In this document: piece after piece, positions 15,321 through 22,349 of the stretch
Numbering within the stretch: the stretch's first letter is position 1
How the letters are laid out: each line of letters starts with the position of its first letter
DNA from: Flavobacteriaceae bacterium
GTDB lineage: Bacteria > Bacteroidota > Bacteroidia > Flavobacteriales > Flavobacteriaceae
Direction of reading: 5' to 3'
DNA length: 34,860 nucleotides
NCBI GenBank assembly: GCA_016649785.1
Contig: JAENXB010000001.1
Span: 1-34,860 of the forward strand
Program-made: the position numbers and the translations under genes
Notes under the pieces: model-generated
What the model was told of the DNA's origin: nothing
Seen by the model: the letters and a program-made list of their open reading frames with translations, nothing else
Databases searched by the model: none

Positions 15321-16271
15321 TTATTTTAAAGAATCCTTTGGAGCTTCATAGGATCCGGTATTTTTTCCGAATACAGAGAAGTGAACATATCTTTTAGGAT
15401 TCAATTTTATGTCTTGTACGAGTTGTTCCATTTGTTTTGTGGCGCGATCCAGATTATCATAAACCTTGTCATCTGTCAACAGTTTTCCTGCAGTTCCTTG
15501 ACCGGAGCTCAAATTATTCGATATTTTTTCAAAATCGGCAATTACCTTTTCCAAATCATTGGTCATTCCCTTAATATTCACCTGGGCCAGAGTATCTGAG
15601 AATTTGTTAAAATTTTCAGACATTTCATCAAGATTGGTAAAGGTTTCATCCAGCTTGGCCGAATTGCCTTCAACAATTCCTTTTAAAGACTCTGCGGTAG
15701 TTTTAAAGGATTTTACCGTTTCAGCCAAATCATCAAAAGAAGCGGCGATATTATTTCTGGTTTCCGGATTTAAGACTTCGTTAAATGCCGTTAGTAAGGA
15801 ATCGGCATTCACAATTACCCTTTCTACTTTAACCTGCAAAGGGGTAAGTCTTTCATTTACCAGTTCCATTATCCCTTCTTCTATATCACCGGGCAGGGTA
15901 TCGCCCGTTTTGGCCATTACTTTAGAATTGTAATCGGGAACAATGGCAAGGGATTTTCCGCCAATGAGTCCACCACCGTAAATTTGGGCCAGGCTGTTTT
16001 TGGAAAATTTAAAATCGCTGTCTACTGTAAATGTCGCTAGAAGCAACCCGGTTTCATTTAAAAAATCTATTTTTTGGATTTGGCCTACCTTAAGACCATT
16101 GATGGTTACAGGCGAGGATTGTGATAAACCTTCCACATCAGAATATATGGCATAAAAAATTCGACTTGAATCTAAGAGATTTTTACCTTTGAGAAAACTG
16201 TATCCAAATATGAGTATTAATATAGCAACAATTGCCAGAATGCCCGTTTTTACCTCTTTAGTATATTTCAA
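15321..16271 (-). CDS. MlaD/MCE-family lipid transport protein
   Basis: Periplasmic substrate-binding component of an MCE-type lipid transporter (Mla/Ttg2 family), membrane-anchored. An N-terminal TM helix (GILAIVAILILIFGYSFLKG) leads into the MCE domain at about 35-115, with VEGLSQSSPVTINGLKVGQI and YGGGLIGGKSLAIVPDY. Residues 130-290 are a long helical coiled-coil tail (TLAQVNIKGMTNDLEKVIAD). The start is TTG: in frame, a TAA stop lies just three codons upstream, so no longer start exists. A TAAATTTG -7-like box sits at 16303-16296 on this strand without a clear -33. No MlaE/MlaF (permease/ATPase) gene is adjacent. It sits 55 bases after the amidase. Confidence 0.88.
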   Translation of the reverse strand: MKYTKEVKTGILAIVAILILIFGYSFLKGKNLLDSSRIFYAIYSDVEGLSQSSPVTINGLKVGQIQKIDFLNETGLLLATFTVDSDFKFSKNSLAQIYGGGLIGGKSLAIVPDYNSKVMAKTGDTLPGDIEEGIMELVNERLTPLQVKVERVIVNADSLLTAFNEVLNPETRNNIAASFDDLAETVKSFKTTAESLKGIVEGNSAKLDETFTNLDEMSENFNKFSDTLAQVNIKGMTNDLEKVIADFEKISNNLSSGQGTAGKLLTDDKVYDNLDRATKQMEQLVQDIKLNPKRYVHFSVFGKNTGSYEAPKDSLK

Positions 16272-16326
16272 AAGTATTTAATTTTAGAATATGAGCAAAT
16301 TTAAATATAAAAATATTAAAGTACCC

Positions 16327-17442
16327 CTATTTAGCCTGAGATTTTAACGCCTCATTAACGGTAATCTTTTTGCCTTCCTTAAAAGCCACCAAATAACTTC
16401 CGGTATAACCTTTATTTTTTGCATTCTCGTGAAGCTTTTGTATTTGGGAATAACTGGAGGTAGCACCAAAGTAGTATTTATACAATTTCCCTTCCTTTTC
16501 CCTAAAAACAGGATTCAGACCTTTAAAATTAGAAGATTTTGGTTCTATTTTTCTGGAACTTGCAGAGAGTTGTACCTTAAAGGTTACATCTATAAAGGTA
16601 TCATCAAATTCCTTTTCGGCAACAACTTTAACCGGAGTTTCTTCTCCTAAATTATCCAGAACCGCAAGATTTATATTGTGACTGTAGTCCATTACTGCGT
16701 CTACAATGGCTCCCGCCATTTTTGATTGTCCTGTATTGCTGTTTAAAAATGGCCCTTCGTTGGAATTGGTAAGAAACCCTGTTTCTATTAAAACGCTGGG
16801 CATATAGGTTTGATGGAGCACAAGAAATCCCGCTTGTTTTACGCCCCTGTCATTCCTGCTTAAATCGTTGGTGAATTTTTTCTGAACAAAATCTGCCAGA
16901 AGTATGCTTTGATCCAGGTATTCTTCCTGCATAATCATCATGCCAATATAAGATTCCGGAGAATTGGGGTCGAAACCATCATAGGTAACTTCATAATTCT
17001 CTTCCAGAAAAATTACAGAATTTTCCTTTTTTGCAACTTCAAAGTTGGATTGGTTTTTATGAAGCCCCAACACAAAGGTCTCTGTGCCATAAGCCTGAGA
17101 ACTATGCGCGTTGCAATGTACCGAAATAAAAAGATCGGCTTTGGCGTCATTGGCAATTTTAGCGCGCTGATCAAGCGGAATGAACACGTCTGTATCCCGG
17201 GTATAAATGACCTTGATATTAGGATTTTTTTCCAATTCCTGCCCAATCTTTAAAACAATGCTCAATGCAATATCTTTTTCATGAAATCCTCCTCCCCGGT
17301 TTCCGGGATCTTTTCCGCCATGACCTGCATCCAGGACCACTATAAATTTAGATTTAATTGGTTCCGGTTTTAAAGGAGTTGAGGCCATTAATACAAATCC
17401 GGTAAATACTAATACGAGGAGTTTAAGGAGGGATGTTTTCAT
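16327..17442 (-). CDS. N-acetylmuramoyl-L-alanine amidase (AmiC-like)
   Basis: Zinc amidase that cuts the lactyl-peptide bond of peptidoglycan in the periplasm, for daughter-cell separation and wall turnover. A signal peptide occupies residues 1-21. The Amidase_3 domain spans about 32-250. Zinc ligands are H41 (LDAGHGGKD), E55 (FHEKDIAL) and H109 (SVHCNAHS), and the catalytic glutamate is E220 in VLIETGFLTN. The last 80 residues (VTFKVQLSASSRKIEPKSSN ... LYKYYFGATSSYSQIQKL) look like a degenerate SPOR-type peptidoglycan-binding repeat. It is first in the minus-strand run and divergent from lptD with a 113-base shared upstream region. Confidence 0.9.
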   Translation of the reverse strand: MKTSLLKLLVLVFTGFVLMASTPLKPEPIKSKFIVVLDAGHGGKDPGNRGGGFHEKDIALSIVLKIGQELEKNPNIKVIYTRDTDVFIPLDQRAKIANDAKADLFISVHCNAHSSQAYGTETFVLGLHKNQSNFEVAKKENSVIFLEENYEVTYDGFDPNSPESYIGMMIMQEEYLDQSILLADFVQKKFTNDLSRNDRGVKQAGFLVLHQTYMPSVLIETGFLTNSNEGPFLNSNTGQSKMAGAIVDAVMDYSHNINLAVLDNLGEETPVKVVAEKEFDDTFIDVTFKVQLSASSRKIEPKSSNFKGLNPVFREKEGKLYKYYFGATSSYSQIQKLHENAKNKGYTGSYLVAFKEGKKITVNEALKSQAK

Positions 17443-17524
17443 AAATAATTTAACGATATATTAGGACAATTATTTTAATGGTTTATTTTTTTAAAATCCC
17501 AAAAGGAAGCTAAAAAAATATATG

Positions 17525-17532
17525 TAATTTTG
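17525..17532 (+). promoter_or_regulatory. putative -7 box of lptD
   Basis: TAATTTTG fits TAnnTTTG and ends 23 bases before the proposed TTG start. This would give a leader of about 17 nt. No TTTG is seen at the -33 spacing. Confidence 0.35.
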
Positions 17533-17555
17533 ACTATTCAATAAGCAAGCCATTC

Positions 17556-20285
17556 TTGACAAAAATACCACTTATAGCATTGCGGACAAACTCAATTTAT
17601 ATTCTTTTTTCTAGTGTTATTTTGCTGTTGGCCCCTGAATTTTCTTTGGCTCAGGAAACTAAACCCGCAGGTGAAGTCCGCATTGAAGCTGAAAGGGACA
17701 GTATTGTACGCGTAGCAGATTCACTTTCTACCGCCTCCAGAATTGTGGAACAGGACACCATAAAAATAGATTCAGTAAAAACCAAGGCTCCTCTTTTATC
17801 TGATGTGATCACTTATAAGGCTGAAGATTATATGCGGATTAGCCGAAAAGAAAATCGGATGTATTTATTTGATCAGGCACAAATCACCTATGGGGATATG
17901 GTAATAACCGCAGGATTGATCATTATGGACAATGAAAAAAATGAAGTCTACGCTTACGGAATCCCGGATTCTACAGGCGCCTATTCCCAACGTCCCATAT
18001 TTACCCAGGCACAAAATACCATTGAGCCGGATTCGCTCCGATTTAATTTCGATTCCAAAAAAGCCCTGATCTATAATTCCAGAACCGAAGAAGGGTCTTT
18101 TAAAGTGCTGGGTGAGACTACCAAGCGTGAAAATGATTCGGTATATTTTATGCAAAATGTGCGTTTTACTACTTCTGAAAATGCGGAAGATCCCGATTAT
18201 TACTTTTATGCGCGAAAGATTAAATTTGTTCCCAAGAAAAAAATTGTCACCGGCCTGGTGAATATGTTCATTGCCGATGTGCCTACCCCCCTGGGTCTGC
18301 CTTTTGGGTATTTTCCCATGACCAATGAACAAACCTCTGGTTTTATTATCCCATCCTTCGGGCAAACCAACCGAAGGGGCTATTTTTTACAAAATGGAGG
18401 TTATTACTTTGCACTAAGTGATTATGCAGATTTATTGGCTTTAGGAGATTATTATACCAACGGGAGTTATGGTTTACGCCTGGAATCAAATTATGCGCTT
18501 AGATACCGCTTCCGCGGAAATGTCAATATCAGGTATGAGAACCTTCTTGAGAGTGAACGTGGATTTCCGGATTTCTCCCAACGTTCAGTATATAACCTTC
18601 AATGGTCACATTCACAGGATGCCAAGGCAAATCCAAATTCAAGATTTTCAGCATCGGTGAACCTTGGAAGCAGCGAATATTATCAGGCCTCTGTCAATCA
18701 GGCCAATTCCGCAAATTTCCTTAATAATTCCCTGAGTTCTTCGGTTTCGTATTCCAAGACCTTCCAGGGTGAGCCACAGGTCAATCTCAATGTGGTTGCT
18801 ACTCATTCACAAAATACCAATACCAAGGAAATAAATATGACCCTGCCTACAGTGCAGGCAAGTGTTTCCAGGATTTATCCGCTTGCGCCCAAGCTTGGCT
18901 CAAAAAAAGGATTGATACAAAATATCAACCTGCAATATAACTTTAGGGGAGAAAACAGGATCAGAACCACCGACTCTTTGTTTTTTAAGCCTGAAATGTT
19001 CCGTGACGCCAATTTTGGAGCCCAACATAGTATTCCCATATCAACAAACTTTAAATTATTTAAGTTCTTAAGTGTTAGTTCCAGTGCCAACTACCAGGAG
19101 ACTTGGGTTTTTAAAACATTTGACCGTTCTTTTGATCAAACTGCCAGGCAAGTTTTGATAGACACAGTGAGTGGATTTGACTCTTACCGCACTTATAATT
19201 TTAGCACCAGTATGGGGACTACACTTTACGGGTTGGTCAATTTTGGAAAGGAAAATAAAATTCAGGCCATAAGGCATGTAATGAGGCCTTCCATTAGTTA
19301 TAATATCAATCCCGGCTTTGACCAATATTACGATCAATATGAAATCGAGAATGAAGTTGACCCTTCCCTTAATGAATTTGTGGATTACTCAAGGTTTCAG
19401 GGTACATTGTTTGGTGCTCCGGGAAGATTGTTTGGAAGCTCTGTCGGGCTTTCCGTCAGCAATACCCTGGAAGCAAAAGTAAGAGATAAAGACAGTACAG
19501 CCACCGAACCAAAAAATATCAAACTTTTAAACAACTTTAGCGTGAGTACCGCTTATAATCTTGCTGGAGACTCTTTGCGACTGGCACCTATAAGTTTACG
19601 CGGAAGCATCCCTGTCATTCAAGACAAACTAGATGTGAACCTGTCAGCCAACCTTGATGTTTATGCCCTGGATAACAATAACAGGCGTATTGACAAATTG
19701 AATATGGATAATGGCGGAAGCCTTTTCCGGCTTACTTCGGCCAATATGAGTTTCGGATATTCGTTTTCCAGCAAGGATTTTGAAAAGGGCGAAAAAGAAG
19801 AAAGTACCGATAAACTTGATAATGAAACCTTCCGTAACGGAGGCAGGCCCGATGATCTTTTTGGGAAGTCAGCAGACCTGGATGGAAAATTCAATGAGGA
19901 AGAAGATGTTTTTGATAAAGAAGATAAGGCCGATAACCAATGGTATAATTACAAAATTCCATGGAACCTCCGTCTTGCTTATACAATGACCTATAACAAT
20001 TCGGCCAGGCAAAGTGAGATTACCTCGCATTCTATTATGTTTTCCGGAGACATTGAACTTTCCCCAAAATGGGTAGTGGGTACCTCCTCAGGATTTGATA
20101 TAAAAGCGAAGGGGTTCACTTATACCCAATTGAGGTTTCAGCGGGATCTGGACAGCTGGAGATTGAGTTTTAACTGGGTTCCCTTTAGTCCGCGCGCATC
20201 CTGGTATTTCTTTATCGGAATAAAATCTTCGATACTTAGCGATATTAAATACGACAAACGCCTTGAGCCGGATAGAAGACTTTAA
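17556..20285 (+). CDS. lptD: LPS-assembly protein LptD (Bacteroidota type)
   Basis: Outer-membrane translocon that inserts lipopolysaccharide into the outer leaflet. The 909-residue protein has a signal peptide ending near EFSLAQ (about 31-33). It has an OstA/LptA-like jelly-roll segment (about 85-270), with YKAEDYMRI, ALIYNSRTEEGSFKVLGE and FYARKIKFVPKKKIVTGLVN. The conserved PTPLGLPFGYFPMTNEQTSG follows, then a barrel of alternating strands to the end. An acidic low-complexity insert (about 745-790) is probably a loop. The start is TTG; the ATG at 17522 is in another frame and no in-frame ATG/GTG lies between it and the start. It is transcribed away from amiC, and a 7-bp array begins three bases after its stop. 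Confidence 0.88.
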   Translation: MTKIPLIALRTNSIYILFSSVILLLAPEFSLAQETKPAGEVRIEAERDSIVRVADSLSTASRIVEQDTIKIDSVKTKAPLLSDVITYKAEDYMRISRKENRMYLFDQAQITYGDMVITAGLIIMDNEKNEVYAYGIPDSTGAYSQRPIFTQAQNTIEPDSLRFNFDSKKALIYNSRTEEGSFKVLGETTKRENDSVYFMQNVRFTTSENAEDPDYYFYARKIKFVPKKKIVTGLVNMFIADVPTPLGLPFGYFPMTNEQTSGFIIPSFGQTNRRGYFLQNGGYYFALSDYADLLALGDYYTNGSYGLRLESNYALRYRFRGNVNIRYENLLESERGFPDFSQRSVYNLQWSHSQDAKANPNSRFSASVNLGSSEYYQASVNQANSANFLNNSLSSSVSYSKTFQGEPQVNLNVVATHSQNTNTKEINMTLPTVQASVSRIYPLAPKLGSKKGLIQNINLQYNFRGENRIRTTDSLFFKPEMFRDANFGAQHSIPISTNFKLFKFLSVSSSANYQETWVFKTFDRSFDQTARQVLIDTVSGFDSYRTYNFSTSMGTTLYGLVNFGKENKIQAIRHVMRPSISYNINPGFDQYYDQYEIENEVDPSLNEFVDYSRFQGTLFGAPGRLFGSSVGLSVSNTLEAKVRDKDSTATEPKNIKLLNNFSVSTAYNLAGDSLRLAPISLRGSIPVIQDKLDVNLSANLDVYALDNNNRRIDKLNMDNGGSLFRLTSANMSFGYSFSSKDFEKGEKEESTDKLDNETFRNGGRPDDLFGKSADLDGKFNEEEDVFDKEDKADNQWYNYKIPWNLRLAYTMTYNNSARQSEITSHSIMFSGDIELSPKWVVGTSSGFDIKAKGFTYTQLRFQRDLDSWRLSFNWVPFSPRASWYFFIGIKSSILSDIKYDKRLEPDRRL

Positions 20286-20287
20286 TT

Positions 20288-20341
20288 TGAGTATTGTATT
20301 GAGATTTTAGATGTGAGAATATAGATAAGAGATTTTAAGAT
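20288..20341. repeat. degenerate 7-bp-period array after lptD (inverse of the corA-recQ type)
   Basis: Units are TGAGTAT, a five-base slip TGTAT, then TGAGATT, TTAGATG, TGAGAAT, ATAGATA, AGAGATT, TTAAGAT. The reverse complement of TGAGATT is AATCTCA, a rotation of the CTCAAAT unit at 1152-1200. It is therefore the same repeat family in the opposite orientation. It starts three bases after the lptD stop codon. Confidence 0.6.
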
Positions 20342-20403
20342 AACAATGTATTTGCGGGAAATAAGGCTTTGATAAATATTCGTGTATTCGTGGCAAAATA
20401 TCA

Positions 20404-20445
20404 GAGTTAGGAAATAAGAAACAAGAGCCAAGACTAAAGAAGTGA
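20404..20445. repeat. degenerate 7-bp-period array, GAAACAA type
   Basis: Six heptamer steps: GAGTTAG, GAAATAA, GAAACAA, GAGCCAA, GACTAAA, GAAGTGA. The leading GA is invariant and the end drifts. It is followed, after two bases, by the octamer array that precedes ridA. Confidence 0.55.
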
Positions 20446-20447
20446 CG

Positions 20448-20519
20448 GATTAACGAATCTTCGAAATAACGAATTAACTAATTAACGAATCTTCGAATCA
20501 ACAAATTGACAAATTAACA
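20448..20519. repeat. degenerate 8-bp-period array before ridA
   Basis: Nine exact octamer steps: GATTAACG, AATCTTCG, AAATAACG, AATTAACT, AATTAACG, AATCTTCG, AATCAACA, AATTGACA, AATTAACA. The consensus AATYWWCR is the same unit as the recQ-truA array when that one is rotated (AATTWTCA). It ends nine bases before the ridA ATG and would be transcribed as its 5' leader. Confidence 0.7.
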
Positions 20520-20528
20520 ATTATAGAA

Positions 20529-20909
20529 ATGAAAAAAATAATTAAAACAACGAATGCCCCGGCACCAATAGGGCCTTACAACCAGGCTGTTTTAAGCGGA
20601 AATATGCTTTTTATCTCAGGGCAAATCGCCATAAATCCCAAAACCAGTGAGTTGGAAACCAACAATTTGGAAGAGGAAACAAAGTTGGTAATGGAAAACC
20701 TGAATGCAATTTTAACCGAAGCGGGAATGACTTTTGAAAATGTGGTAAAAACCTCAATTTTCATCAGTGATATGAATAATTTTGCAAAGATAAACCAGGT
20801 TTACGGCAATTATTTCAATGCCGATACCGCGCCTGCGAGAGAAACGGTAGAAGTTTCTAATTTACCTAAATTCGTCAATGTTGAAATTAGTGCTATTGCA
20901 GTTAAATAG
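20529..20909 (+). CDS. ridA: RidA-family enamine/imine deaminase
   Basis: Cytosolic trimeric enzyme that hydrolyses reactive 2-aminoacrylate and related imines formed by PLP enzymes. At 126 residues it is full length. Family landmarks are NAPAPIGPYNQAV near the N-terminus, FISGQIAINP, and the C-terminal APARETVEVSNLP. R104 there corresponds to the substrate-carboxylate-binding arginine (R105 in E. coli RidA). ATG start, preceded by an octamer repeat array. The last eight bases overlap the 3' end of the convergent mgsA gene, so the two transcripts are antisense at their ends. Confidence 0.93.
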   Translation: MKKIIKTTNAPAPIGPYNQAVLSGNMLFISGQIAINPKTSELETNNLEEETKLVMENLNAILTEAGMTFENVVKTSIFISDMNNFAKINQVYGNYFNADTAPARETVEVSNLPKFVNVEISAIAVK

Positions 20910-21264
20910 CCTTAATAAGCAAGGTTGCGGTTGCGGGATTTGTAGCCAATGGAATATTATGAACGTCGCATAAGCGCATCAACATAAATATATCGGGTTC
21001 GTGAGGATGTTTATCCAGTGGATCGCGAAAGAAAAGTACCATATCTATCTTTCCCTCGGCTACACGAGATGCAATTTGGGCATCTCCTCCCATTGGTCCT
21101 GAAAGCAATTTTTCTACTTGAAAACCCGCTGCTTCAGTTTTTGCACCTGTTGTTCCAGTAGCTACCAGTTTAATTTCTTTGGAATGAAGGATCTCCTGAT
21201 TTTCGTTTAGAAACTGAACCATTTCGGCTTTTTTTCCGTTGTGGGCGATAATAGCTATTGTCAT
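20902..21264 (-). CDS. mgsA: methylglyoxal synthase
   Basis: Converts dihydroxyacetone phosphate to methylglyoxal and phosphate, the entry to the methylglyoxal bypass used when phosphorylated glycolytic intermediates pile up. At 120 residues it is somewhat shorter than the E. coli enzyme (152), mostly at the two ends, but the active site is complete. H8, D61 (GPMGGDAQI), D81 (FFRDPLDKH), H88 and D91 (PHEPDI) line up with E. coli H19, D71, D91, H98 and D101. It starts four bases after the pfkA stop, so it is the second gene of a pfkA-mgsA operon. It overlaps ridA tail to tail by eight bases. Confidence 0.92.
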   Translation of the reverse strand: MTIAIIAHNGKKAEMVQFLNENQEILHSKEIKLVATGTTGAKTEAAGFQVEKLLSGPMGGDAQIASRVAEGKIDMVLFFRDPLDKHPHEPDIFMLMRLCDVHNIPLATNPATATLLIKAI

Positions 21265-21268
21265 TTTC

Positions 21269-22255
21269 TTAAGTTGATAAAATATCTGAGATCCTTAATA
21301 ACTCCTTGTTGATGTTGTGTTTGCTTTGTAAAGCTTCTTCCAGACTGCAGGCTTGCACCTTATTATTTATAAAGCCAACCATTAAATTCTGCTGACCATC
21401 CAACAGTAATTCCACCGCCTTCACGCATAACCTGCTGGCTAATACCCTGTCAAAACAGGAAGGACTTCCCCCACGCTGAATATGACCTAATACCGTAACC
21501 CTGGCATCGTAATCCGGTAGATTATTTATCACATATTCAGCCAGTTCAAATACGTTTTTACCTATTTTATCACCCTCAGAAACCACCACTATACTGGATG
21601 TTTTTCCGGAACGACGACTTCTTTCCAAAGAATCCAATAAGCGTTCCAGTCCCAAATCTTCCTCCGGGATCAAAATTTCTTCAGCACCGGCACCAACTCC
21701 GCTGTTTAATGCAATAAATCCTGCATCCCTGCCCATTACCTCCACAAAGAACAATCGGTTATGAGAACTTGCCGTATCCCTTATTTTATCGATTGCTTCT
21801 ACAACGGTATTCAAGGCTGTATCATATCCAATTGTAGCATTGGTACCGGAAATATCATTGTCAATAGTTCCCGGGACGCCAATAATGGGAATATGATGTT
21901 CCTGGCTAAATATTTTACCGCCTCTAAAAGTTCCATCACCTCCAATGAGGATCATTGCATCAACTTTAGCCCTTTTGAGGTTATCGGCTGCCTTTTTCCT
22001 GCCTTCAACGGTAAAAAAATCTTTAGACCGGGCAGATTTTAAGATAGTTCCTCCTCTTGAGATAATATTTCGAACGCTTCTGGCATCTAATTCTATATAA
22101 TCTCCTTCTATCATTCCCTGAAATCCCCGATAAAATCCCACACATTGCGTATTATAATATGCACAAGTTCTCGCCACAGCACGAATTGCCGCATTCATTC
22201 CTGGAGAATCCCCCCCGGAGGTCATCACCCCAATTCGATAAATTCTTTTTGCCAT
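21269..22255 (-). CDS. pfkA: ATP-dependent 6-phosphofructokinase
   Basis: Phosphorylates fructose 6-phosphate to fructose 1,6-bisphosphate, committing carbon to glycolysis. At 328 residues it has normal bacterial PfkA size. Visible motifs are VMTSGGDSPGMNAAIRA (10-26), GGDGTFRGG (105-113), PGTIDND (128-134, catalytic aspartate), VEVMGRDAGF, and VLGHIQRGGSPS. Glycine follows GGD and glycine precedes TIDND. PPi-dependent enzymes have Asp and Lys at these places, so this one should use ATP. It is co-transcribed with mgsA downstream and has its own promoter-like element upstream. Confidence 0.95.
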   Translation of the reverse strand: MAKRIYRIGVMTSGGDSPGMNAAIRAVARTCAYYNTQCVGFYRGFQGMIEGDYIELDARSVRNIISRGGTILKSARSKDFFTVEGRKKAADNLKRAKVDAMILIGGDGTFRGGKIFSQEHHIPIIGVPGTIDNDISGTNATIGYDTALNTVVEAIDKIRDTASSHNRLFFVEVMGRDAGFIALNSGVGAGAEEILIPEEDLGLERLLDSLERSRRSGKTSSIVVVSEGDKIGKNVFELAEYVINNLPDYDARVTVLGHIQRGGSPSCFDRVLASRLCVKAVELLLDGQQNLMVGFINNKVQACSLEEALQSKHNINKELLRISDILST

Positions 22256-22280
22256 TTTTTTCTATTAAAACTTAAATTTA

Positions 22281-22311
22281 CAAAGATTATTCAATACGGT
22301 TGTTGCCCAAA
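22281..22311 (-). promoter_or_regulatory. promoter of the pfkA-mgsA operon
   Basis: On the minus strand: TTTG (22311-22308), 19-nt spacer, AATCTTTG (22288-22281). The spacing matches the Bacteroidota consensus and the -7 box differs from TAnnTTTG only at its first base. The implied start is near 22274, giving a leader of about 19 nt. Confidence 0.5.
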
Positions 22312-22349
22312 GTTTTATTGACCGAAATTTAATTTACAATAAGTCAAGC

